From NCBI RefSeq assembly GCF_030814955.1, contig NZ_JAUSWB010000001.1, forward strand, positions 496,001-560,000: 64,000 nucleotides of DNA, given 5' to 3'. The stretch's first letter is position 1. Each line of letters opens with the position of its first letter. Shown here piece by piece: positions 16,731 to 25,266 of the stretch. The translations under genes were made by a program, and so were the position numbers. The notes below the pieces were generated by a model. The model made no database searches. It saw only the letters and a list, made by a program, of their open reading frames with translations, and was not told the origin of the DNA. The stretch comes from Planomicrobium stackebrandtii. Lineage in GTDB: Bacteria > Bacillota > Bacilli > Bacillales_A > Planococcaceae.

Positions 16731-17792
16731 TTATTCGTCATCTTCGTCAAGCAATAGGTTAAAGTCTTCAGGCTCATCCTTGCTGCCGGCAATTGTATAA
16801 GATGCAGCTGCCATTCCGTAAGACTCACGGATTTTATTAGAGATTTCATTGCGGACTTCCGGATTCTTCAACAGGAATTGCTTAACATTCTCACGGCCTT
16901 GACCGATCCGTTCGTCGTTGTATGAATACCAAGAACCGCTCTTCTGGATGATTTCCAGTTCAGAACCGATATCAACGATCTCACCTTCACGGGAAATCCC
17001 TTTTCCGTACATGATGTCAACTTCTGCAGTACGGAACGGTGGAGCTACTTTGTTTTTAACTACTTTGATTTTCGTTCTGTTACCGATAATCTCAGTACCG
17101 GATTTCAATGCTTCTGCACGACGCACTTCTAGACGGACAGATGAATAGAACTTCAGTGCACGGCCGCCTGGAGTCGTCTCAGGGTTACCGAACATAACAC
17201 CGATTTTTTCACGGATTTGGTTGATAAAGATAACGATGGTGTTCGATTTGTTGATAATTCCTGATAACTTCCGAAGAGCCTGGGACATCAAGCGCGCCTG
17301 CAACCCCATGTGGGAGTCTCCCATCTCTCCTTCAATTTCAGCTTTTGGTACTAGCGCTGCAACTGAGTCGACAACTACAATGTCCACCGCTCCGCTTCGG
17401 ACAAGCGCTTCAGCGATTTCCAATGCCTGCTCGCCTGTATCCGGCTGAGACAGCAGCAATTCATCAATATTAACACCAAGATTTTTTGCGTAAACCGGAT
17501 CCAATGCATGCTCTGCATCGATAAATGCAGCTGTTCCGCCAATAGCCTGAACTTCTGCAATGGCATGAAGAGAAACGGTTGTCTTACCAGAACTTTCCGG
17601 GCCGTATACTTCGATTACACGCCCGCGCGGATAGCCGCCTATTCCTAATGCTGTATCCAATGCCAAAGAACCACTGGAAACAGATGAGATATTGCGGTCT
17701 GTTTTTTCTCCCAATTTCATGACAGAACCTTTACCAAATTGCTTTTCTATTTGCTTTAACGCCATGTCTAATGCTGCTTTACGATCGCTCAA
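16731..17792 (-). CDS. recA: Recombinase RecA
   Basis: A 353-residue RecA: homologous strand exchange and co-protease for LexA. Walker A GPESSGKT is at residues 64-71. Other visible stretches are the Walker B region VVVDSVAAL, the L1 loop [21 protein letters not shown] (part) and the [21 protein letters not shown]2 region. The acidic tail LLLDEDDE is typical. It is preceded by cinA, as in many Gram-positive bacteria, but terminator-like hairpins stand between them. It has its own SOS-controlled promoter (17838-17888). Confidence 0.99.
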   Translation of the reverse strand: MSDRKAALDMALKQIEKQFGKGSVMKLGEKTDRNISSVSSGSLALDTALGIGGYPRGRVIEVYGPESSGKTTVSLHAIAEVQAIGGTAAFIDAEHALDPVYAKNLGVNIDELLLSQPDTGEQALEIAEALVRSGAVDIVVVDSVAALVPKAEIEGEMGDSHMGLQARLMSQALRKLSGIINKSNTIVIFINQIREKIGVMFGNPETTPGGRALKFYSSVRLEVRRAEALKSGTEIIGNRTKIKVVKNKVAPPFRTAEVDIMYGKGISREGEIVDIGSELEIIQKSGSWYSYNDERIGQGRENVKQFLLKNPEVRNEISNKIRESYGMAAASYTIAGSKDEPEDFNLLLDEDDE

Positions 17793-17837
17793 AAGAAATC
17801 CTCCTCTAAATGAAAACCTAATTTTCTACCTGTTTCT

Positions 17838-17888
17838 AGTATACTAGCTTATTGAGAAATACACAAGAAAAAAGCGAACGTTTATTCG
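17838..17888 (-). promoter_or_regulatory. recA promoter with LexA (SOS) box
   Basis: On the minus strand TTGTGT (17861-17866) and TATACT (17838-17843) are 17 bp apart. Upstream, CGAATAAACGTTCG at 17875-17888 matches the Bacillus LexA consensus GAAC-N4-GTTC with one change. It differs at two positions from the B. subtilis recA box as I remember it. Confidence 0.8.
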
Positions 17889-17896
17889 CTTTTGTT
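17866..17896 (-). terminator. Terminator-like hairpin enclosing the SOS box
   Basis: AAAAGCGAA pairs perfectly with TTCGCTTTT around the loop TAAACG (minus strand) and is followed by TTTTTTC. The same bases form the LexA box at 17875-17888. Confidence 0.6.
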
Positions 17897-17950
17897 TTTT
17901 AAAACTTCATATTTAGAAGCCCTATACAATCCATTCCCCATTTTTGGACA

Positions 17951-17981
17951 GAAAAAAACACGCAAAATTAAATTTTGCGTG
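17951..17981 (-). terminator. cinA terminator overlapping its stop codon
   Basis: The hairpin CACGCAAAAT / ATTTTGCGTG contains the cinA stop codon (17968-17970) and is followed on the minus strand by seven T residues. Confidence 0.85.
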
Positions 17982-19221
17982 CATCTTCTTCAGTTAACGT
18001 TCGGATCACATAATGCAGTGCAAGTTTTACAGCGCGCAAACGATTGGTGTTGCGCATGCCGGAAAGCTGGAGACGGTAGGATTCGGAACCTTGCTCCGTA
18101 GCGATGCCAATCCAAACAGTGCCAGCCGGCTGATCGCCGTGTGCATCCGGACCTGCTGCACCCGTCAGTGAAACACTGATGTCGGTCTTAAACTTGTCCC
18201 GAACAGCTTCAGCCATTGCCAATGCTGTCTGTTCGCTGACAACTCCGTATTCAGCAAGCAATTCAGCAGACAGCCCAAGCTGGTGAACTTTCATCTCTTC
18301 ATTATAAGTGATAACGCCACCCGCCAGAACCGCGCTTGCTCCAGCGACAGAAGCTAATTCGGATTGAAATAGGCCCGCAGTTAAGCTTTCAGCAGCTGAA
18401 ATAGTTTTGCTTTGCTCTTTTAACAGCTCAATTGATTTGGAAGCCAGCGAATCATTATCATAGCCGTACAGATATTCGCCTACCAAATCCAAAATTTCTT
18501 CTTTTGTACCATTGATCAATTCCCAGGCTTCTTCAGTCGTATTGGTTTTAGCCGTAATGCGCAGGGTCACTTCACCGTCAGCGGCCAGAGGCGCAATTGT
18601 CGGGTTCGACTGTTTGTCCAGAATGTCATGGAGGCGGTCTTCCAGCTCAGCCTCGCCGATTCCGTAAAAACGCAGGACGTGAGACAGGATGACATCTTCT
18701 TTGTTCAATAAATGCGCCAGCTTCGGCTTAGCTTCAAATTGGAACATCGGCTCCATCTCTTTTGGCGGACCAGGCAAGAGTATGTAAACACGGCCATCTT
18801 TTTTGTACATCATGCCCGGCGCCATTCCGTTATGGTTGACCAGAACATCGCTGTCTTTTAACACCAATGCCTGCTTTTTATTATTCTCTGTCATAGGGCG
18901 GCCAGCACGCTCAAAAAACGCCACAATGGAATCCAGTGCTTCCCCGTTCATTTCAAGTGTTGTATTCAAGTGCCGGGCAATCGACTCTTTCGTCAAGTCA
19001 TCTTTGGTCGGCCCCAGCCCTCCTGTGAACAGGATCAAGTCTGCACGATTTTCTGCGATATTTATAGCATCTTCCAGACGGTCGGCATTGTCTCCAACAA
19101 CCGTGTGGTAATAAACATTAATGCCAAGTTCCGCTAAGTGATTGGACAGAAAACGGGCATTCGTATTGGTGATCTGACCTAGTAATAATTCTGAACCTAC
19201 CGCAATAATCTCTGCGTTCAT
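17968..19221 (-). CDS. cinA: CinA family protein (competence/damage-inducible; NMN deamidase type)
   Basis: A 417-residue two-domain protein. The N-terminal molybdopterin-binding-like/ADP-ribose pyrophosphatase domain has AEIIAVGSELLLGQ and LFTGGLGPTKDDLTKE (about residue 68). The C-terminal CinA/PncC domain has SAAESLTAGLFQSELASV and SLTGAAGPDAHGDQPAGTVW (about 360). Family members deamidate nicotinamide mononucleotide and hydrolyse ADP-ribose. It lies between pgsA and recA. Its stop codon is built into its own terminator, so recA is probably expressed mainly from its own promoter. Confidence 0.96.
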   Translation of the reverse strand: MNAEIIAVGSELLLGQITNTNARFLSNHLAELGINVYYHTVVGDNADRLEDAINIAENRADLILFTGGLGPTKDDLTKESIARHLNTTLEMNGEALDSIVAFFERAGRPMTENNKKQALVLKDSDVLVNHNGMAPGMMYKKDGRVYILLPGPPKEMEPMFQFEAKPKLAHLLNKEDVILSHVLRFYGIGEAELEDRLHDILDKQSNPTIAPLAADGEVTLRITAKTNTTEEAWELINGTKEEILDLVGEYLYGYDNDSLASKSIELLKEQSKTISAAESLTAGLFQSELASVAGASAVLAGGVITYNEEMKVHQLGLSAELLAEYGVVSEQTALAMAEAVRDKFKTDISVSLTGAAGPDAHGDQPAGTVWIGIATEQGSESYRLQLSGMRNTNRLRAVKLALHYVIRTLTEEDARKI

Positions 19222-19245
19222 CTGTCTAATCCCCTTTTTACAAGC

Positions 19246-19824
19246 TTATTTTGAAGCCATCAACGCACGGCGGTTGGCATAAAAGTAATCCCATCCTGAC
19301 CAGACTGTGAAAATCAGTGCAATATAAAGCATGATTTCAGCAAACGGCAAGCCGACCAAGGTGAAAATCGTATTATGCAGCAACAATGCAGAAATCGCCA
19401 AAATTTGTGCAGTTGTTTTGATTTTCCCTAAACCGCCTGCGGCAACCACTTCCCCTTCGCCCGCAAGCACAAGGCGCAGTCCAGTGACCGCAAACTCACG
19501 GCTGATGATGATAATGACGATCCAAGAAGCGGCAAATCCCAGTTCCACTAAAATGATTAAAGCGGCTGAAACTAGAAGCTTGTCGGCTAAAGGATCTAAA
19601 AACTTCCCGAAAGTCGTGACCAGATTATATTTCCGGGCATAAAAGCCGTCCACCCAATCGGTTAATGATGCAAAGATAAAAATAAGTCCTCCGACAAAAT
19701 GAGTGACGGGCATAGTAGCACCAAAAAGCGTCATAGTGCCCCAGTCAAAACCGGCGAGCATGATCACCATAAATACTGGAATCAATAAAATCCTCGAAAT
19801 GGTAATCTGATTTGGTATATTCAT
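19246..19824 (-). CDS. pgsA: CDP-diacylglycerol-glycerol-3-phosphate phosphatidyltransferase PgsA
   Basis: A 192-residue integral membrane enzyme making phosphatidylglycerol phosphate, the first committed step of anionic lipid synthesis. The CDP-alcohol phosphotransferase signature is visible as DWVDGFYARKYNLVTTFGKF followed by LDPLADKL (about residues 59-85). Several hydrophobic helices follow. The ATG at 19824 (MNIPNQITISR) is preceded by AAAGGAGAA and matches the family start; longer frames run back into the rodZ-like stop region. It lies between the rodZ-like gene and cinA, as in B. subtilis. Confidence 0.97.
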   Translation of the reverse strand: MNIPNQITISRILLIPVFMVIMLAGFDWGTMTLFGATMPVTHFVGGLIFIFASLTDWVDGFYARKYNLVTTFGKFLDPLADKLLVSAALIILVELGFAASWIVIIIISREFAVTGLRLVLAGEGEVVAAGGLGKIKTTAQILAISALLLHNTIFTLVGLPFAEIMLYIALIFTVWSGWDYFYANRRALMASK

Positions 19825-19849
19825 TGCTGTTTCTCCTTTCGAACTTTCA

Positions 19850-19878
19850 TGAAAAATAGCCATCCAAAGATGGCTATT
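19850..19878 (-). terminator. Terminator overlapping the rodZ-like stop codon
   Basis: The hairpin AATAGCCATC / GATGGCTATT spans the stop codon at 19874-19876 and is followed on the minus strand by TTTTTC. It would limit transcription into pgsA. Confidence 0.75.
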
Positions 19879-20743
19879 CGGCGTCTGTAAATTGAATAAC
19901 GATATTTTGGGGTTGAAGTTGCTGTTCATACTCAATCGGTTGACCATTTAAAGTTAGTGCAATATTTGAATAGTCGCCAATACGCAAGCGAACAAAATCG
20001 ACTTCTGATAAATCGAGTGTTTCTGTTTCCTCTGCTTGCATTACACGTGCTCCAGAAGTCAGTTCGGTTTGGTTCTGGTCAGTAGCCGCAATCCAGGATG
20101 GACCATCCGCAGCGATTTCGAGCTGACGATCAGCCGGTCCTTGCCACGAGTAAGTCGTGGTCTCACCTTGGGTTTCTTCTACAGCGAGCACGGCCTCAGG
20201 CTCTGCAGGTTCTGCTGCAGGCTCCTCGACCGGTTCCTCGGCAGCTTGCTCTTCCGTTTCCTCTGGTGCAGCAGGGGCGGGTTCCTCGTAAGAAATTCCA
20301 TCGTCTTCATCCACCGGCAGATTTGGTGAGCCGCTATTGGTCGAGGCGCTGTAGAAATACCAAACTACTGCAAGAATCAAAACGATAAACAGCGCAACCA
20401 AAACTTTGGGCATAAATTCGGCATAGGCTGCGCTTGGCGCGGTTCTTGACACAGAACTGCTCCGGGAAGTAAGTGAACTCGGCATTTGGGGCCGGGCAGC
20501 CGGTTCCTTTTCCGGCATTTCCAATTTATGCTGTTCAAGCAGTTCTTCACCATTCAGCCCAACTGCTGCCGCGTATTGTTTGATAAAAGCCCGCACATAA
20601 AATGCACCCGGCATCATGCTGTGATTGCCATCTTCTATACCAGCCAAATAACGCTTCTGTATTTTAGTCAAGTCCTGTAAATCTTCCAAACTATATCCTT
20701 TGGCGATTCTGGCCTGTTTCAGCCGAGTACCCAACTCACTCAA
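19874..20743 (-). CDS. rodZ: RodZ-like membrane protein with N-terminal helix-turn-helix (YmfM)
   Basis: About 289 residues. A cytoplasmic Xre-type HTH_25 domain (ELGTRLKQARIAKGYSLEDL, residues 3-22, then IQKRYLAGIEDGNH) is followed by one membrane helix near residue 115 (VLVALFIVLILAVVWYFY). Next come an extracellular Glu/Pro/Ala-rich linker (about 145-190) and a C-terminal DUF4115 beta domain. RodZ links MreB to the elongation machinery. I prefer the TTG at 20743 (reads MSELGTRL), which follows AGGTGATCG and matches the family start; a GTG at 20752 is the alternative. Same neighbours as in B. subtilis (ymfK upstream, pgsA downstream). Confidence 0.9.
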   Translation of the reverse strand: MSELGTRLKQARIAKGYSLEDLQDLTKIQKRYLAGIEDGNHSMMPGAFYVRAFIKQYAAAVGLNGEELLEQHKLEMPEKEPAARPQMPSSLTSRSSSVSRTAPSAAYAEFMPKVLVALFIVLILAVVWYFYSASTNSGSPNLPVDEDDGISYEEPAPAAPEETEEQAAEEPVEEPAAEPAEPEAVLAVEETQGETTTYSWQGPADRQLEIAADGPSWIAATDQNQTELTSGARVMQAEETETLDLSEVDFVRLRIGDYSNIALTLNGQPIEYEQQLQPQNIVIQFTDAE

Positions 20744-20760
20744 AACGATCACCTGCCTAC

Positions 20761-21561
20761 TTAGAAGTTGAATCCGTCCCCAAACATATCCCCTTGTGAT
20801 TTTTCGTCCATAAAGGTGTTTTTCTCCAACACTTCATAGGTGATTTTCTCTTCCGGATGATGGCGCAGTTCAATAATATAATCAAAATCGTCGATGCTGT
20901 ATTCTGACTGCTCGACAAATTTATCGGGGTGCTCCACAACTTTAATGGTTGGCATGCGCATCATTTCACGCACCAGCTGCATATGGCGTTCGTCCGCAGA
21001 TCGGCGTGTAACTATGCCATCGAGGATGAAAATATTGTTGGCATTGTGTTCATCGCCCATCAATTGGTTGCGCACAGTCTGTTTGATCATCGTGGAAGAC
21101 AGAAAAATCCATTTTTTATTGGCACTGACACTTGCGGCCACAATCGACTCCGTTTTGCCAACGCGCGGCATCCCTCTCAGACCGACCAGTTTATGGCCTT
21201 CCTGCTTGAAGATTTCTGCCATAAAATCGACCAGCAGCCCCAGTTCATCGCGCACAAAACGGAAAGTTTTGCGGTCATCAGCGTCTCGCTGGATATACCG
21301 TCCGTGCCGCACTGCCAGAATATCGCGCAGCTTCGGTTCACGGAATTTCGTTACTGCAATAGTTTCAATTGTTGACAGGATCTGTTCAAATCGCTCCAGT
21401 TGGACATCGTGCTCGGCGCGCAGCAACATTCCGCGGCGGCCTTGGTCCACACCATTGATCGTTACGATATTTACCCGCAGCATCCCCAAAAGAGATGCAA
21501 TATCACCAAGCAGGCCCGGACGGTTCACTTGAATTTCGTATTCGAAATACCATTCTTTCAT
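20761..21561 (-). CDS. ymfK: DUF3388 protein, YmfK family
   Basis: A 266-residue conserved protein of unknown biochemical role. The N-terminal about 75 residues (EIQVNRPGLLGDIASLLGML) look like an ACT-type small-molecule domain. The rest contains a P-loop-like stretch LRGMPRVGKTESIVAAS (about 140), though not a canonical Walker A. I chose the ATG at 21561 (MKEWYFEYE) after GGGGAT; the longer frame back to 21636 has no ribosome site. It lies between ymfI and the rodZ-like gene as in B. subtilis; ymfJ, which is between them there, is not seen. Confidence 0.88.
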   Translation of the reverse strand: MKEWYFEYEIQVNRPGLLGDIASLLGMLRVNIVTINGVDQGRRGMLLRAEHDVQLERFEQILSTIETIAVTKFREPKLRDILAVRHGRYIQRDADDRKTFRFVRDELGLLVDFMAEIFKQEGHKLVGLRGMPRVGKTESIVAASVSANKKWIFLSSTMIKQTVRNQLMGDEHNANNIFILDGIVTRRSADERHMQLVREMMRMPTIKVVEHPDKFVEQSEYSIDDFDYIIELRHHPEEKITYEVLEKNTFMDEKSQGDMFGDGFNF

Positions 21562-21665
21562 GCAAATCCCCGACCTTTCTCCAAAGAGATCTTTAGTTAA
21601 TATAATAGCTGATTTGGCGCAATAGGAAAAGGGCAATTAGTTACATGAAGAGCAGTGAAACGCCA

Positions 21666-22385
21666 TTACATCAGCCATCCGCCATTGACGCGCAGCGTTT
21701 GCCCCGTCATATAATCCGCTTTGCCGTTTACAAGAAAATCGACTGCATCTGCTATGTCTTGAGGCGAACCAAGCCCCAGTGGAATTTCCTCTTCTATTTC
21801 TTGCAGTTCTTCTGCTGTCAGGGATGCATTCATTTCTGTTTGGATAAATCCAGGCGCAACTGCGTTGACACGGGTTCCAGAGGGCGCCATTTCCTTGGCA
21901 TAGGCTTTGGCAAACGCCAGCTGTGCACCTTTCACAGATGAATAGACGGTTTCCATGGAAGCCCCCGTCTCTCCCCAAATAGAGGAAATAAAGACGATAT
22001 AAGATTTGTCATGGCGATGGAAAAATGGGGAAATCAGCCGAATTGTCGAGATCGGATTTTTCACATGCACCCGCCACAATGATTCCATTTCTTCATCTGT
22101 AGTATCCGTCAGCATTTTCACCAGCGACTGGCCACTTGCCACAATAATGCAGCTGGCATCATAGACATTGGCTGCAAGCTGCTGCGCCCCTGATGCTTCA
22201 GCAAAATCAGCCTGTACGGCAATAAATTCCTGTGAAGGATACTTTTCAGCCAACTGCTGTGCCAATGCGCCTGTCGGCCGGCTATTCCAATGCAAGTAAA
22301 GAGACCAACCGCTTTCGGCCAACTGCAGCGCAATGCTTTCACCAATTTCTCCGGATGCCCCTAACAGGACAGCAAACCGTTTCAC
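21666..22385 (-). CDS. ymfI: SDR-family reductase YmfI (EF-P 5-aminopentanone reductase)
   Basis: A 239-residue short-chain dehydrogenase. The NAD(P)-binding motif is GASGEIGES (residues 9-17). The catalytic Ser is in FISSIWGETG and the Tyr-x3-Lys pair is in YSSVKGAQ (about 150). PGFIQTEM and the C-terminal VNGGWLM complete the fold. B. subtilis YmfI reduces 5-aminopentanone to 5-aminopentanol on Lys32 of EF-P, and this locus has the same neighbours, so the same role is likely. The GTG start overlaps the ymfH stop in GTGA, with AGGA 7 nt upstream. Confidence 0.92.
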   Translation of the reverse strand: MKRFAVLLGASGEIGESIALQLAESGWSLYLHWNSRPTGALAQQLAEKYPSQEFIAVQADFAEASGAQQLAANVYDASCIIVASGQSLVKMLTDTTDEEMESLWRVHVKNPISTIRLISPFFHRHDKSYIVFISSIWGETGASMETVYSSVKGAQLAFAKAYAKEMAPSGTRVNAVAPGFIQTEMNASLTAEELQEIEEEIPLGLGSPQDIADAVDFLVNGKADYMTGQTLRVNGGWLM

Positions 22386-23683
22386 TGTTCATCCTTTTTC
22401 GTAGGCATGATGGTAAAGACGGAATGCTGAGGCTCATGGCTGACCAATGCGAATGCGTTTTGAAGGTCTGAAACTTCCAGCCCTTCCAATACAGGAACCA
22501 CATCAAATAAATTCATTTCATTAAACGCATAATGGGTAAACTGGTTGGCGATGTATTCTGGAGAATTCAGCGCTCTCATGAAAAAGCCGATTTTTTTTCG
22601 GCGTACACGATCAAGATCTTCCTGTCCAAACGGCCATTTTTCTACCGCATTTTGAAGCGTGTGTTTGATTTCCTTGATCAGGATTTCCGGTTTGTGTGTA
22701 TCAGAGCCGATCAGCGCATAGCCAAAGCCGTTTTCCAATGAGTAGTCAAACGAATATGATTCGTCGATCCAATCGTTTTCATAAGCATGGTGATAGAAGT
22801 CAGAAGTCCGCCCAAACAGCAGTTCATAAGCCAGTTGAGCGGCCAGTTCATGCTTGAGCATGTCGGGTCCGATCAAATCCAGTTTCTCCGGTTTGATGCC
22901 GTAGAAGACTTTTGGTTTTTGGACGCTCATTTCCAGCACCCGCTCCTTGATGGCCACTTCTTTCGGCTCATCCGGATAAATGCGCTTGATTTCTGTCGGT
23001 TCCACAAAAGTTCTCTGTGCCTGATCTTCTTTCACCAATTTCATCATTTGCTCCGGATCGACGTTGCCGACTACGAACAAGACCATGTTGGAAGGGTGGT
23101 AAAAGGTGTTGTAACAAGTGTATAAATGTTCCGCCGTGATGTCCTGAATAGATTCTACAGTTCCGGCAATATCAATTTTCACCGGATGATTTTTATAGAG
23201 GTTTTCGATAATGCCGAAATACAGGCGCCAATCCGGCTGATCGTCATACATGGTGATTTCTTGTGCAATGATGCCTTTTTCTTTTTCAACAGTTTTTTCC
23301 GTAAAATAAGGAGTTTGGACAAAATTCAATAAAGTTTTGACATTTTTATCGATTTCTCCGGTTGCCGAGAACAAATAGGCTGTCCGTGTGAACGAAGTAA
23401 AGGCATTTGCTGAAGCTCCCTGCTTGCTGAACTCCTGAAAAACATCCCCTTCTTCTTTTTCAAACATTTTATGCTCCAGAAAATGAGCGATACCGTCCGG
23501 TACTTTAATGGGTTCAGTTCCACCCTGAGGAACAAAATGATTGTCAATTGAGCCGTATTTGGTTGTGAAAGTGGCGAAGGTTTTTGAAAAACCTTTTTTA
23601 GGGAGAATGTAAACATTCAGGCCATTGTCCAGCTTTTCATGAAAAAGTGTTTCTTCCAATTGTTCAAATTCAACTTTATGCAT
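22382..23683 (-). CDS. ymfH: M16 family peptidase YmfH, active-site motif intact
   Basis: About 433 residues, insulinase/processing-peptidase fold. The inverted zinc motif HFLEH is at residues 67-71, followed by the distal glutamate region EKGIIAQEI. It is therefore a likely active zinc peptidase. In B. subtilis the ymfFH pair was linked to processing of exported peptides. I prefer the second ATG at 23683, 9 nt after GGAGG; the ATG at 23692 directly touches that site. It overlaps ymfF by 8 nt and ymfI by 4 nt, a tightly coupled operon. Confidence 0.92.
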   Translation of the reverse strand: MHKVEFEQLEETLFHEKLDNGLNVYILPKKGFSKTFATFTTKYGSIDNHFVPQGGTEPIKVPDGIAHFLEHKMFEKEEGDVFQEFSKQGASANAFTSFTRTAYLFSATGEIDKNVKTLLNFVQTPYFTEKTVEKEKGIIAQEITMYDDQPDWRLYFGIIENLYKNHPVKIDIAGTVESIQDITAEHLYTCYNTFYHPSNMVLFVVGNVDPEQMMKLVKEDQAQRTFVEPTEIKRIYPDEPKEVAIKERVLEMSVQKPKVFYGIKPEKLDLIGPDMLKHELAAQLAYELLFGRTSDFYHHAYENDWIDESYSFDYSLENGFGYALIGSDTHKPEILIKEIKHTLQNAVEKWPFGQEDLDRVRRKKIGFFMRALNSPEYIANQFTHYAFNEMNLFDVVPVLEGLEVSDLQNAFALVSHEPQHSVFTIMPTKKDEQ

Positions 23684-24950
23684 CCCTTTCATCCTCCTTG
23701 CCTGATAGGAAGTACGTCATTTCCAAAGAAAGCTGTTGGGCTACATCAGCGATATCTTCTTTCGTGACATTCTTCCATCTGTTGATCATGAACTCCGGTT
23801 CGAATTTATCCATTAACTCCATATATTGATCGTAAATATCAATTTGGCCGCGAGCTGAATCGAGAGCTTCTTTCAATTGATTTATCAAAAGGGCTTTTGT
23901 CTGGTCCAGTTCCATATCGGAAATATTGCCTTTTTTAACTTCTTCCAATTGCTCAAGAACCAACTTCACCGCTTTTTCTTCCAGCTTTGAGTCAATGCCC
24001 GCCAGAACGAACATCAGGCCGAATTGCGAAGCAAAAGAGCTCGATACGTAATAAGCCATGCTTTCTTTTTCACGGATATTAACAAATAGCTTGGAATGCG
24101 CATAGCCGCCGAATACTCCGTTCATCAATTGCATGACCGGAAATTTTTCGTCACGAAAAGTAATTGGCGTAAAAAATGCCATATGAAGCTTTCCTTGTTT
24201 CATATCCTCGTATTCGAGCACATGCGATTGTTCCGGTTTCACAAGTTCCAATGGAGGGACCGCTATCGTCTTTTCGCGGTCTTTAAAATGGAAAAACTCA
24301 CGAATATGGGAAGCGATCATCTCTGGTTTGACATCGCCTACAGCGTAAATTTCAATTTCATTTTCAGCTACCATTTCATTGTACTCGGCAACCAATTGTT
24401 CGTTGGTGACGTTCTCCACATCTTCGATCGTGCCATTCGAAGTAATCGAAGCTGGATGGTTTGGCAATGCAAGCTCCATCATACGCTGTTGCGCATAGCG
24501 CGTTTTTTCATCAAATACAGATTCAATGCGCTGCACAATGGCATTTTTTTCACGAAGGAAAATAGATTCTTTAAACTGCCCGTGCTCAAAATTAGGTTTG
24601 AACAAGACGATGTACATTAAATTCAGTACTTTTTCCAATACGCCTTTTTCAGACAAGTATTGATCGTTGACTGTTTCTACATTCAAAGTTACGACATGTT
24701 CGTTGCCCCGTTTTGAAGAATCTATGTAAAGAGATGTCCCGTAAAGATCGTCCAACACCATGCGCAGTGCGGTGTGTGAAGGATAGACTTCATTGCTGTG
24801 CTGCAGCACGTTTGCCAAAATTGAGCGGGCAGACGCTTTTTCCTTAGTGAGTTTATCTTTGAACTTAATCGAAAAATTTATCGTTTTAAATTGTGTCGTC
24901 TCATTGACATGCACATTAACGCCTTTGGCAATATTAATCGTTTCAAACAT
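23676..24950 (-). CDS. ymfF: M16 family peptidase-like YmfF, without zinc motif
   Basis: About 424 residues with the same fold as YmfH. However, the stretch where HxxEH should lie reads ILANVLQHSNEVYPS, so the catalytic motif is missing. Paired active and inactive M16 subunits form heterodimers in other systems, and overlapping genes suggest the same with YmfH. I chose the ATG at 24950 (MFETINIAKG) following GAGGGGA; the ATG at 24974 has no ribosome site. It is first in the ymfFHIK-rodZ gene string. Confidence 0.9.
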   Translation of the reverse strand: MFETINIAKGVNVHVNETTQFKTINFSIKFKDKLTKEKASARSILANVLQHSNEVYPSHTALRMVLDDLYGTSLYIDSSKRGNEHVVTLNVETVNDQYLSEKGVLEKVLNLMYIVLFKPNFEHGQFKESIFLREKNAIVQRIESVFDEKTRYAQQRMMELALPNHPASITSNGTIEDVENVTNEQLVAEYNEMVAENEIEIYAVGDVKPEMIASHIREFFHFKDREKTIAVPPLELVKPEQSHVLEYEDMKQGKLHMAFFTPITFRDEKFPVMQLMNGVFGGYAHSKLFVNIREKESMAYYVSSSFASQFGLMFVLAGIDSKLEEKAVKLVLEQLEEVKKGNISDMELDQTKALLINQLKEALDSARGQIDIYDQYMELMDKFEPEFMINRWKNVTKEDIADVAQQLSLEMTYFLSGKEDERDA

Positions 24951-25015
24951 TTGGAATCCCCTCTCGTCGTTCATGTTCTAACTATACCGAACCTTTTCCG
25001 TTAATTGCAAATAAA

Positions 25016-25215
25016 GAAAAGCGAAAGCGGCTAAGTGAAGCTAACCTAAGGGCGCGACGTCCTGTCGCGACGGTTAGCTGACCCGCTTCCTGCGGCCCCT
25101 CGACGGGCATAAGAAGCCCTGACGAAGTGGCGTCCTTTGCCACATAGTCAGGGGAGCTTATGACCCTAGAATCTGGCCACCGGAGCTGGATCATAAGAAA
25201 AGCGAAAGCGGCCCC
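25016..25215. repeat. Structured intergenic repeat cluster 3 (one composite unit and a stub)
   Basis: The first unit runs 25016-25196 (181 bp) and a second starts at 25197 and breaks off after about 20 bp. The core of the first keeps the family fold: CATAAG/CTTATG, CCCTGAC/GTCAGGG and GTGGC/GCCAC, the last a paired change from the usual GCGGC/GCCGC. The left arm is enlarged by a nested hairpin (25025-25088). Same orientation as the other clusters. Confidence 0.85.
25025..25088. repeat. Hairpin nested inside repeat cluster 3
   Basis: Three stacked inverted blocks: AAGCGG (25025-25030) with CCGCTT (25083-25088), AGCTAACC (25039-25046) with GGTTAGCT (25072-25079), and CGCGAC (25053-25058) with GTCGCG (25064-25069). 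It sits where other units have only a short left arm, so it looks like a second, different palindromic element inserted into the first. Confidence 0.75.
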
Positions 25216-25229
25216 TATAGTCCACAAAA

Positions 25230-25259
25230 TAAAAGAGCCGTCGCAGTGACGGCTCTTTC
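25230..25259 (-). terminator. Terminator of the nucleoside ABC operon
   Basis: A perfect hairpin AAAGAGCCGTC / GACGGCTCTTT, followed on the minus strand by TATTTTG, 8 nt behind the permease stop. Confidence 0.85.
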
Positions 25260-25266
25260 AAATAGC

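Larger units (their letters stand above)
24951..25266. other. 316-bp gap holding repeat cluster 3 and an operon terminator
   Basis: Apart from the repeat cluster (25016-25215), the terminator (25230-25259) and the short AT-rich stretch before ymfF, I see no gene. Confidence 0.7.

Noticed and set aside
20894..21532. 212-residue plus-strand frame
   Set aside because: It is antisense to ymfK and lacks any recognisable domain.
5769..25215. Repeat clusters as classical insertion sequences
   Set aside because: No transposase frame, no consistent target-site duplication visible, and the unit is only about 122 bp. A non-autonomous element remains possible.
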